Of a stretch of DNA of 64,000 bases, positions 42,368 through 52,905 are shown piece after piece. A program made the translations under genes and the position numbers. The stretch is taken from NCBI GenBank assembly GCA_020736575.1, contig JAGPYM010000017.1, positions 558,001-622,000 of the forward strand. Reading direction: 5' to 3'. Positions within the stretch are counted from its first letter, which is position 1. Each line of letters opens with the position of its first letter. Below the pieces are notes generated by a model. That model had not been told where the DNA came from, searched no databases, and saw only the letters and a list, made by a program, of their open reading frames with translations. The stretch comes from Thelonectria olida (lineage: Eukaryota; Ascomycota; Sordariomycetes; Hypocreales; Nectriaceae).

Positions 42368-45300
42368 ATGGCCCCCTCGTATATCCAAATCCCCTCGAGG
42401 GATCAAGATGCAGGTCACAGTGCCCTGGCGGCTCCGAAATCCGCTCACATGGCCACCACGACGCTCCGAGTGGAAGGCATGACGTGAGTTCCCACTCCAG
42501 CTGAACCTCCGGCTATCCCGACCAACGCCGAGCATCCGCGCATTGCAGGGCTTTGGAATGGACGTCGCCTTGGAAATATGACTAATATGTATCCCTTCGC
42601 TATAGCTGCGGCGCTTGCACTTCTGCTGTTGAAGCTGGCTTCAAGGGCGTCGATGGTGTTGGCAACGTCTCGGTCAGTCTCGTAATGGAGCGCGCAGTCG
42701 TCATGCACAACCCCCAGATCATCACGGCCGCCCAGGTCCAAGAAATCATCGAGGACCGCGGCTTCGACGCCGAAGTCCTGTCTACCGATCTCCCGACGCC
42801 TGTTGCCGAGCGATTTGCCCACACCGAAAGCGAAGATGAAGGCATTGTCACGACGACGGTGGCTATCGAGGGCATGACTTGTGGCGCCTGCACCTCGGCT
42901 GTTGAGGGTGGCTTCAAGGACGTTCCAGGCGTCAAGCACTTCAGCATATCGCTATTATCAGAGCGCGCAGTCATAGACCATGATCCGACCCTTCTCCCTC
43001 CAGCCAAGATTGCCGAGATTATCGACGACCGTGGGTTTGACGCCGAGATTGTCGATACCGTCAAGGCGGGAAACAACGCCAATGCCCCTGAGCCCGCGAG
43101 CACCATCGCTATGACCACGATTGCAATTGAAGGAATGACGTGCGGTGCCTGCACTTCGGCCGTTGAAGGTGGATTCCAAGGCGTTGAGGGCGTTTTGAAG
43201 TTTAATATCAGCTTGCTTGCGGAGCGAGCCGTGATAACGCACGACACGACGAAACTCTCTGCCGAACAGATCGCCGAGACGATCGAGGATCGAGGATTCG
43301 ACGCGAAAGTTCTATCAACCCAATTGACCGGCGATCTCCTGGGTGGGTCGTCAACGTCCCAGTTCAAACTCTACGGTGTTTCCGATGCAGCTTCAGCACA
43401 AACGTTAGAAACTGCATTGGCGGCGCTTCCAGGCGTTGACTCAGTATCAGTGAACCTAGCTTCGTCCCGTCTCACCATTACCCACCAGCCCGACCATATC
43501 GGTCTCCGGAGCGTGGTCGAGGCCGTTGAGGCGCTGGGTTTCAACGCTCTCATCGCAGACAATCACGACAACAATGCGCAGCTGGAATCCCTGGCCAAGA
43601 CGCGAGAGATTAGCGAGTGGCGGACCGCCTTCCGGACATCGCTTGCGTTTGCGATCCCCGTCTTTCTCATTGGCATGATCTTCCCCATGTGTCTGCGTGA
43701 CCTGGACTTTGGGAAGTTCAAACTGCTGCCGGGTCTCTACCTGGGTGATGTCATTTGTCTGGTTCTTACAATCCCCGTCCAGTTCGGCATTGGCAAGCGA
43801 TTCTACATCTCGGCCTGGAAGTCGATCAAGCATGGTTCGCCCACTATGGACGTTCTGGTTATCCTGGGCACGTCGTGTGCTTTCTTCTTTAGTGTTCTGA
43901 CCATGGCCGTGTCAGTAATCATCCCGCCTCATTCGAGACCTAGCACCATCTTCGATACGAGCACCATGTTGATCACCTTTATCACATTGGGACGCTTCCT
44001 GGAGAACCGCGCTAAGGGCCAGACCTCAAAAGCGCTGTCTCGTCTCATGTCCCTGGCCCCCTCAATGGCTACAATCTACGCTGACCCTATTGCCGTGGAG
44101 AAGGCTACTGAGCGTGTGGCAAACTCGAAGGATCTCGAGGACCCCAAGACTCCGACAACAGCCGGCATGAATGGTTCAGTGTACGAAGAAAAGATTATTC
44201 CCACCGAGCTGTTGCAAGTCGGTGACATTGTCGTCATCCGCCCAGGCGATAAGCTTCCTGCCGATGGAGTTCTGCTTCGCGGGATGACTTACATCGATGA
44301 AAGCATGGTAACTGGCGAGGCCATGCCTGTTCAAAAGAAGGTTGGAGACAATGTCATCGGCGGTACTGTCAATAGCGATGGCCGGGTTGACTTCCGAGTC
44401 ACTCGTGCTGGACGCGATACTCAGCTCAGCCAAATTGTCAAGCTGGTTCAGGATGCGCAGACAACTCGAGCGCCGATTCAGCAGCTTGCCGATACCCTGG
44501 CCGGCTACTTTGTCCCTACCATTCTCATCCTTGGTCTCACCACCTTCCTCGGCTGGATGATCCTCAGCCACGTGCTGTCGAGCCCTCCTCAGATCTTCCT
44601 TCAGGACGCCAGCGGCGGAAAGATTATGGTTTGCGTGAAGCTCTGCATCTCCGTCATCGTCTTTGCCTGTCCTTGCGCCCTCGGCCTGGCTACGCCGACA
44701 GCCGTGATGGTGGGCACGGGTGTAGGTGCCGAGAACGGTATCTTGATCAAGGGTGGCGTGGCTCTGGAGCGATTCACCAAGGTTACGCAGATTGTCCTAG
44801 ACAAGACGGGCACCATTACGTATGGAAAGATGAGCGTTGCCGAGGCGAAACTCGATGAGGTCTGGCAGGACAATGGCTGGCGGCGACGTCTCTGGTGGAC
44901 CATTGTCGGACTCGCGGAGATGGGAAGTGAACATCCGGTGGGCAAGGCCATCCTGGCCGCGGCTCGTCATGAGCTCGACTTGGATACCGAGGGCACTATC
45001 GAGGGTAGCGTTGGAGACTTCAAAGCTGCTGTCGGCAAGGGCGTCAACGCTGAAGTCGAACCAGCTACGTCGGCCCAGCGCACTCGTTATCGTGTTCTTC
45101 TCGGAAACGTTAGCTACCTTCGAGACAAAGGCATTCAGGTTCCCGAAGATGCCATCGAGGCCTCAGAACAGCTGAACGCGAGCGCAAGCAAGGCGAACCC
45201 CAAGGCTCCTGCCTCCGGGACGACGAATATCTTTGTCGCCATCGACGGGCAGTATACTGGCCACCTGTGTCTCGCCGACTCGATTAAGGATGGTGCGGCG

Positions 45301-45996
45301 GCTGCCATCTCGGTGCTCCATCGCATGGGTATCAAGACAGCCATCGTCACCGGTGACCAAAAGTCGACAGCGCTGGCGGTTGCCAAGGCCGTGGGTATCT
45401 CGGCTGACAACGTCCACGCCAGTGTCAGCCCTGACCAGAAGCAAGCCATCCTCAAGGAGCTTCAAGCTCAGGGCGAGGTGGTCGGCATGGTCGGCGACGG
45501 CATCAACGACTCGCCCGCCCTCGCCACGGCCGACGTGGGCATCGCCATGGCTAGCGGTACCGACGTAGCCATGGAGGCTGCCGACGTGGTCCTCATGCGC
45601 CCGACGGAGCTCATGGACATCCCCGCAGCCCTGCACCTCTCGCGCACCATCTTCCGACGCATCAAGCTCAACCTCGCGTGGGCGTGCATGTACAACGTCA
45701 TCGGGCTCCCCATCGCCATGGGCTTCTTCCTCCCGCTCGGCTTCCACATGCACCCCATGATGGCGGGCTTCGCCATGGCTTGCAGCAGTGTCAGCGTCGT
45801 CGTCAGCAGCTTGCTGCTCAAGTTCTGGACCCGCCCGAGGTGGATGGACGAGGCTGTGCCGGGAGAGGGGACGCTGCGCTGGATGGACGGCAGCGGCGTC
45901 GTGGGGTGGTTCCGCGAGAGGTTCGGGCGTGGACGGCGGGCGAAGACGGAGGATGGATACGTGCCGCTCGCGGATCTCGAGGCGCAACAGGCCTGA
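42368..45996 (+). CDS. CCC2: Copper-transporting P1B-type ATPase (Ccc2/ATP7 family)
   Basis: This pump carries Cu+ into the late secretory pathway to load multicopper oxidases. Exons 42368-42483 and 42606-45996 give 1168 residues; the intron splits the first GMT-C motif. Three heavy-metal domains carry GMTCGAC, with Cys pairs at about 40/43, 131/134 and 218/221. A fourth copy at about 290-355 has the fold-like sequence but GVSDAAS in place of CxxC. The membrane part holds the CPC ion site at 727-729. Phosphatase TGE lies near 608, phosphorylation site DKTG at 771-774 (Asp771), SEHP at 813-816 and GDGINDSP at 1002-1009. All residues needed for transport are present. The start at 42368 is the first ATG giving the N-terminal domain. 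Confidence 0.96.
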
Positions 45997-47765
45997 GTAC
46001 TCTCGTTTTTGGAGTTTGTTGTCTTTGGATACAACAAGAGCCTTTTTTTTTGTTTGTTTTTGTAACGCGCAGATGTACTCTATACCGCTGCTGCTGTTGA
46101 TGTTTAAGATACCTATCTCGAGCGTGTTGAAAGAGAGGGAAATGTAGCAAGATGTACAAGACAAGGCGAATGATTAAAAAGAAGACCAAAGGCTCTCCAC
46201 GTCCTCCCATCCTCCCTCTTCAGCGACCCGGCCCCCTTTTGTTCCTTCATGCCGTGTCTATTCCGTCCACCCCTTATCTCGGTTCTGAGCTCACATAACG
46301 CGACATGCATTGCTGCGTGGAGTGGTAGTCGGGTGTTGCTCGTATGTTGTGGTGCGTGCTCTGCTCGGTTGTTGAAGGGTGTTTTGTTTGAGGGGGAGCT
46401 TACCCTGTACCCGTCTGGCGGGATGGTTGGTAATGGGTGCTCGGCTGGTGGTTGTCTGGTGGTTGACCGTGCTGTCGGGTTGGGTGTTGCATGATGTTGT
46501 GTCTCTGTAACGTGGTTGTGTTGGTTGGGGGGCTTATAAGACACATGTAAGTGAAGCGGTCAATACTGCTACTCAGCGTTCTATTTACGTATGTTGTGGG
46601 TGTAGATGTTGAATCAGCATATCCCAGTTGGTAAATGGCCATAAACAAACCTGGGGTTGTCTACTGGGCTTTATCTGGTTCAGCCGTCATCTGATCTAAG
46701 TGTCTTACATTACTATACCTGAATTCCTCTTCTCTGGAACAGCACCTCATGGGCCTTGCGTCTGCATTCGAGGGTCAGCGACTCACTTCGAGACACGAGC
46801 TCAAGTAGTGCACCGTTCATTGATAACAATTTAACCTGACGAGGATGCGAAGACGCCGTAACCCATTCCAAAACTGCCTGGCGAACCCATCTCATATTGA
46901 TATTGGCCTTCAACACCACACTGTTCCTCCCTGACCCCACGTCGTCCATGACGGCTGCCCTCAGTTTATTACTCCAATATTCCTATTTATCCAACTTGCT
47001 TGATATATCCTTCTAAACCCCAACACCACCAAGCGTCAAGATTGGCATCACAAGGGCCCTCAGCCGTCCCGGGTTGGATGTGCATCGTCAAGATGCTGGA
47101 TCATGGCGGTTCACATGACCCCCCCACGAACAAATCCTAGACAAAGCACGACTGCATCACGCGGCACAATTTTTTGCTTTTTATTCAGCACGGCTACACG
47201 CGGTCACATATAAATAGATTGCGTCGTGATTCGTTATTTGTTGTAGTTGACTATTCGTAAATATCAAGTTTGACTGATTTCCACATGTTTCCCTTCATGA
47301 GCTCCCCTGCTTGTTCTGGGGGGGCAGGAAACTGCATCTCAGAACCCTCCCTATATTGAATGAAAGTGAAAGCAAATAGAGGACAAGCCAAATAATGTGA
47401 CGAGAGAGAGAAAGAAAGAAAAAGATTGAAATGCAAAGGGAGTGTTCCTGAGGTTGCTTATACCTCGTAACCCAGAATCCGCTAGTTCCCACCGCGTCTA
47501 TTCGTATCCAATATCCAACTAAGAAAAAACATCAGCAACTCTACCAAAAGATCAAAGACAAAGCATGCCTTACTTTCAAAGGTAAGTCTTGCGTGTACAC
47601 AAAGAGATGATCAGCGGATCCGACAAAGTCTGTCGATCCGCTCGTTCAAACCCAAGGCGTGCTTGGCCAATCTGTGTGCCACACCTGCGAAGAGGAAACC
47701 AAGCGTCAAAGGTCAATACACATGAAAGGACATATGAAAGACAAAGAGTGCGGTTGAAGAGGTGA
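45997..47765. other. Intergenic region, no supported gene
   Basis: This lies downstream of both the copper ATPase and the minus-strand coiled-coil gene. ORFs here (for example 46113-46544 minus) look random. It probably holds long 3' UTRs. Confidence 0.45.
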
Positions 47766-48428
47766 TTATATGAGGCAGTGTCTCCTCAAAATGTCCTCGT
47801 ACTTGGCAAGCTTCTTCGACTTGGCGTCGAGAATCTTCCGTAGGCTGTCGTAGTGATCGGTGAGGTTCTCGAATTGGCTCTTCCAGTATCGGCGCTGGTT
47901 CTTAAAGTAGTCGAGCTCCTGGGTCAATTCTGCAATGCGTCGGTTGGATCCTTGGTCAAGCTGCTTCGACAGCTCGGCCAGCCTGTATCGCAGATCCGCA
48001 TTCTCGTCGATGAGCTGCTTGTTCTCCGTCTCGAGGCCGGCGACCCTGGCTCGCAGCCTGTTGAGCTCGCGATGGTGTCGGGATGACGATGTGTCGCTGC
48101 CATGGCGAAGGGCATGGATCTCGGCGGAGAGGGCTGCGATCTGCTCCTGGAGCTGTGGGACAACGGCGTAGCTTAGCCGCTGGGTCTCGGCCTGTGATAC
48201 AGATAGGCTTGTCCTCAGAGCTTCGTTCTGAGCGCCGAAGGCCTCGTTGGCCTCAGCTAGGACACGGTTTTGCTCCACGAGGGCCTCCCATTGCTCCCGG
48301 CTAACCTTGTAGTAGTCGGTGTGGTGTTTGTGGTTGTGGTGATGGTATGATCGAGAGCGCTTGATGGTGACAAACTGTGGTCGACCATCGCAGTCGTTGT
48401 CGACATACCAACGTCGCGACATGGTCAT
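47766..48428 (-). CDS. Small coiled-coil protein of unknown function
   Basis: This is a single exon of 220 residues starting at ATG 48428 (a second ATG at 48422 gives MSRRWYVDN). The N-terminus MSRRWYVDNDCDGRPQFVTIKRSRSYHHHNHKHH is basic with a His-rich run. From about residue 45 to 215 the protein is almost continuous amphipathic helix (WEALVEQNRVLAEANEAFGAQNEALR, LQEQIAALSAEIHALR, LNRLRARVAGLETENKQLIDENADLRYRLAELSKQL, ILDAKSKKLAKYEDILRRH), a long coiled coil. There are no catalytic motifs. It could be a cytoskeletal or scaffold protein; no function is assigned. The ORF upstream of 48428 is open, so a longer N-terminus cannot be excluded. Confidence 0.72.
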   Translation of the reverse strand: MTMSRRWYVDNDCDGRPQFVTIKRSRSYHHHNHKHHTDYYKVSREQWEALVEQNRVLAEANEAFGAQNEALRTSLSVSQAETQRLSYAVVPQLQEQIAALSAEIHALRHGSDTSSSRHHRELNRLRARVAGLETENKQLIDENADLRYRLAELSKQLDQGSNRRIAELTQELDYFKNQRRYWKSQFENLTDHYDSLRKILDAKSKKLAKYEDILRRHCLI

Positions 48429-50542
48429 TGAGTTTGGCGGGTTCGTTGAGGTAGAAGGGAAGGGCCCCTGTCGATCAAGTTCCTGAGCTAGGCTGAGGAT
48501 AGTTGAGGTCGGTGGCGGTAAGTCAAAGACGAATAGGATATGTTCTGAAGCAGCGATGGCACAAAGACACGAAAGAAGTGACTGATGGAAGTTCAACTCG
48601 ACAGGAGAAGCGGGCGTCGAGACTATCAAGTACTGAGTCGACTCGAGAGCACCCTCTTGAAGCGTTGGTACCGGTGACCTGGACGACGAGTGTCTCGGCA
48701 GGGGCTTGTTCGAAAGAGAATGACAGAAGCAGGGGCACTGGACTAATGCAGCTGATCAAAGAAGGTAAAAGGCCTTGTCCTCGAGAATAACAAGTGCAAC
48801 CAGGAAGGCCACAGCGTGAGCGGAAGGCCTCAGTCTTTAAAAAGGGCCTTTCGGTCAAGGCTCTAGGCACAGCCTTAGGAGATTTGAGTCCTACCTAGAC
48901 GGTGACTGGTCCGGAGAGACAAAAGTTGAGCACGAGGCTGAGGCAGCTGGTAGGCAAAGTGGAACTAGGACGACGAGAAACAACCATGTTGACTGTGGCT
49001 TGGGTTTGGGAATGGGAAAGGAAGGGGAGAGAAGGTGTTGCTTCCGGGGGCCGAAAAATGGCGACGGCGAAGGCAGAGAGATAGTTCAAAGTGTATGCGA
49101 GTCGAGGTGGTGGGATGGGATGGGTAAGTTGGGCGCTGGGGGGGTGCGCGTGGCCCTCCATGTCTCATTGAAGGAGGTCATTCTGAGAGAGAGGGACAAA
49201 GAATGATGAGGGAGGACAAGGAGAGAAAAGTGCAAGACAGTCAGCTTCTTTTGCAACAAAGAAAAAGAAAGAAGAGGTGAGCATATGAGTTGTCGTTGTC
49301 GTTGTCGTCCAAGTGCATCTATGCATGGCTCGTTTGAGCCGCCATCATCAACCTATGAGGTGTCCCTGCATGGCGAGACTATCCACGGCTAGAATCTGCA
49401 TGCAACCGCGGGCGCTATTGCCATCATCACGGTCCATCAAGGCACGGTAGCGACAAGATTGGCTCGGAGATGCAAGCTGGTCGTCGGCAGAGCCCGGGGG
49501 CCACCCTCTTGCGGATCGTGTCATGCATTGGGCGAACTGGGAGGCCGTGCATTTGTGCTGCAAGTGATTTGTGACTGAAGGAAGCCTGGAAGAAGAGTCC
49601 ACACACGCACATACACACACATGATTTGCATGGGTTGTCGAGTTGTGGGAGCGAGGTCGTTGGATGGTGGCCGCGTGGATGGTCAAGAGACCAGGATAGT
49701 CGCACAGTGCAAATACAGCCGCGTCGAAAACAGTATACCCTGCCGCTCGCACGTGGCTTCCCTCAAGAGAAAGTCTCCCACGGTATTAATCCAACCGTGA
49801 CATCACCCGCCACATCTCGAATAGGCCTCCCGCACAAATGCATATCCACTCCGCCATCTTCCTCTTCTCTCGATCAACCTCACGATAATCAACTTCCATG
49901 CAAGAAAATACACTTTCAGCCCTGTCACCTCCCAAAGATCCCCCTTCCCGGCCTGGCCACTAACAAACCATGTCACCACGGGCGCCCTCCTCTCCCACCG
50001 GGCCGGGTTCGATGACATTCCAACACCTCCCTCTCCTTTCCCGTTCTTTCCGTTGAGATATCTCTGGACCTAAGCCTCTTTATTTTGCACTTCTGCCTGG
50101 TTTCAGAATTTATCTGCCTGCGTTGGTCGTCATTCATCTTTGTTCTCAATGCACTGACTGCTTCTTTGTTCGCTTCTTTCATCGTCACCACCACCACCAC
50201 CACCACCACCACCACCACCACTAACACCACTACCAACCAACAGCCACGCCCGCCCTCACTATTCGAGGACATTCTGGTCTATTCCCATACACGGCTATCC
50301 CGAGTCTCTTCCTGCTCAGCCTCAGTTTCAGCCTTGTTGACATGGGTTGCTCAGCTCTGATATTCGGCCCCCAAGCCTGCTTAGGCTGGTGGCAAATGAC
50401 AGTCGATACATGGCTATTGCGTCAACAACTTCGGTATGACCTGGAAGGCTGGAAGTGGTGGTGACCCTCAAGCATTCATTATCATCGTTGTCCTCATCAC
50501 TGTCGTCCTGACTAACCATCCCCATCTTCCTCACGACAAGAC
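48429..50542. other. Intergenic region with a CAC microsatellite
   Basis: This covers the promoter side of the coiled-coil gene and the downstream side of the Cys/His-repeat gene. It holds a (CAC)n run at 50186-50221. No supported gene. Confidence 0.45.
50186..50221 (+). repeat. (CAC)12 trinucleotide microsatellite
   Basis: Twelve uninterrupted CAC units, followed by partly degenerate CAC-like units. It is not inside a supported coding region. Confidence 0.93.
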
Positions 50543-52114
50543 CTACCCTCTACACCCCGACTCCAACGCAGCGCATGCACTTCGGCTCCCTCCACAGCCC
50601 CCATGTCTCCCCCCATGTCTCTCATATCCCATCTTCATTCTATGTCCTCGACATCCACCGTCGTCCTCCTCTTCCACCTCCATGCCCATGCCCATTCTGA
50701 GCCCTCCCCCCGAGCGACACCCAGTCACCGCGTGGTCGAAGCACAACCTGGACCCGTCCATCACTCGGTTGCAGCATCCCGAGTGTCCACAACCGTGTCC
50801 GTCACAGAATAACATCTCCATGCGGACACCCACGGCCATTGAAGACGGCCTTCGCTGTCGGTGGCACTCTGGGACCACGCATTTGTGGCTGCGGCAGTAC
50901 TCAAACGTCGCCACCCGGACGTCTTGACACCCCCTGAACTCGCACCCATTGCACTCGCACACCCGCATGCTCGCATGCATAGAGCAGTCACATTCTGCTT
51001 GCCTGCTGCTGAAGTCTTGGTAGTAATCGTCGTGACCTATCCGCAGTCAGTAAAAGCCACCTTGTAACATTCACCACCCAGTCGACGCACCATCTTCGTA
51101 ACTACAGCCCATAACGCGCTGCCGTCCACACCGTCCATCGCGAGGATACCGCTGCTGATGTCTCTCGCAATACCGACTCCCCGTCTCCGCCTCAGCACCG
51201 CACCCGTCCACCACACACTCATGGTAGGGACAATACTCCCTCCCGAGCCTCTTCATCCGACAGCCCCGCGTCTTGCACTCATGCTCCTTGCAGTACATGG
51301 CCTTGGCCGCATCTACACCGCGCGCACAGCCGGGCTCTTCGCACGTATGCTCAACGCAGTGCGCACCCGCATCGCGCTCGTTCTCGCAGTCGGTAAACTC
51401 ACAGTAGTGCGCGCCGCAATAGGGGCTCGCCACGTCGTTCTCACGCAGGTGGCAGAAGCGCGAGCACGAGGGCCTGGCGCAGCGGCGATGGCGCTCGCAG
51501 AAGCGCTCGGTGTCGCCCGAGACGAAAGATGTGCAGTGCGTGCCCTCGCACGTGTGCAAGCGGCAGTAGGGGCCTGCGGCGTCTTTGGCGTTGCGGCAGC
51601 CGTCGTGGTCGCAGCGGTGGTCGTTGCAGAACTGGAGGTCTTCCCCGTTCCGTCGGAGGCGCTGGTTTTCGCAGCTGGGAAAGGTGCAAAGATCTGGTCC
51701 ACTCAAGATTAGTCGACTGACCTGGGCCTTAGGCAAAGGATGGGTAGGGGGGACACGCACGGAATTCGGCACAGAAGTGAAAGCGTTCCGAGGCGACGTC
51801 CTTGACGTTCATAGCACAGCTCATCCCATTCTCAACCGCCGTGCACCGCATGTCTGAACGCGAATTAGCCTCACTCTTAACTACGCCCCCCTTTTGTGGA
51901 AAGACTCACGTTCGCGGCAGAGCGCTTCTCCTGGGTACTTAGCCATTGGACAAGCTCTCCCGCTCACAACCCGTCGACATGCATGGTACCGACAGTGCCG
52001 CGAGATGACGCTAGAGCTAAGGCTGTGAGTCGGGTTGCGACAAACGGTGCCAGGCGCTGCGCAGACACTCGCATGGACCGAGGCGTGTGCCCGGATCTTG
52101 GTGTGATGGCACAT
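50543..52114 (-). CDS. Cys/His-repeat protein (tandem CxxHxC putative zinc motifs)
   Basis: Exons 52114-51910, 51853-51761, 51693-51091 and 51036-50543 join in frame to 464 residues. No named family is recognised. The body is a string of short units of about 20-28 residues built on [FYH]CxxHxCxxxxC: FCNDHRCDHDGC, YCRLHTCEGTHC, FCERHRRCARPSC, YCGAHYCEFTDC, HCVEHTCEEPGC, YCKEHECKTRGC, YCPYHECVVDGC, then YCERH and, after the last intron, YCRSHKCVVPEC and FCDGHGCGHSGC. Each unit could hold a zinc ion. The C-terminus is Gly/Met/Glu-rich and ends in a Cys/Gly/His-rich tail. The N-terminal ~60 residues are weak, so the true start or an additional intron there is uncertain. No signal peptide is apparent. 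Confidence 0.7.
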
Positions 52115-52905
52115 GGTTGGTGATCTGTAGCCTGTGAGGTGTGATGGCCAAGACAGAGTTCTCTCGTGAAGAAACGGGAGATAGGGCTGGGACTATATGA
52201 AGCCCCTGACAAGCCCAGGGGCTTCTGCCTGGCCTTTGATTGAAGGAGTTGATTGACAAGCAGCTCTGCCGGCGAGTCTGAGACGGAGGCATTTGCCAGA
52301 TGGTACGTTCCACAAACACTGCTATGAGCCAATAGTCTTGCCGTGAGACGTCACATCACGGCTTGTCGCCGATGGATTGGCGACTTGCATGCACAATCCT
52401 TTGTTCGTCCGGAGTCCAGTTCCTAGTTCATCCAAAGACCCGAATCTCGGATCCTCACGTATCCCTTTTCAACAAAATCTCCGGCCAGTCCATGACAAGC
52501 TGCATCGACTTGGCTTTCTCAAACCCGTCGTTCAGTATGCTACACTGCCTCACCGCCCAAGTCAAGCATGTTTAGAAGGTTGAAAAGTTGCCCTGTTTTC
52601 ATTGTCTAATGGCGGTCATCGCCGAGAGTCCTAATCCATCATACTCCTGATCCTAAATCGTGGTATCATTTCCGTGTAAAACTTTTCTCCGCCTTCGAGG
52701 CTTTTAATCCGTCTTGACCTTGGCACTTGCCAGATCTTTTAGCGCTGGGGTAATTATATACAAAAGGCTAACCATGAGCCTAAAGCTGAAGCAACACACT
52801 GATCCGAGTGTGGACTACATGTTGGTTTGAATAGGACAGAGAATATGCCTAAGCATCTGTTCCAAGAGAATACCTGTAATGGAAAGCGTCATGATGCGAC
52901 TGCCG
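52115..52905. other. Intergenic region, no supported gene
   Basis: This lies upstream of the Cys/His-repeat gene and downstream of TBF1. No gene-like ORF is seen. Confidence 0.45.

Noticed and set aside
45163..46164. 333-codon antisense ORF under the copper ATPase
   Set aside because: It is the GC-rich shadow of the ATPase coding strand, full of His/Asp/Arg repeats.
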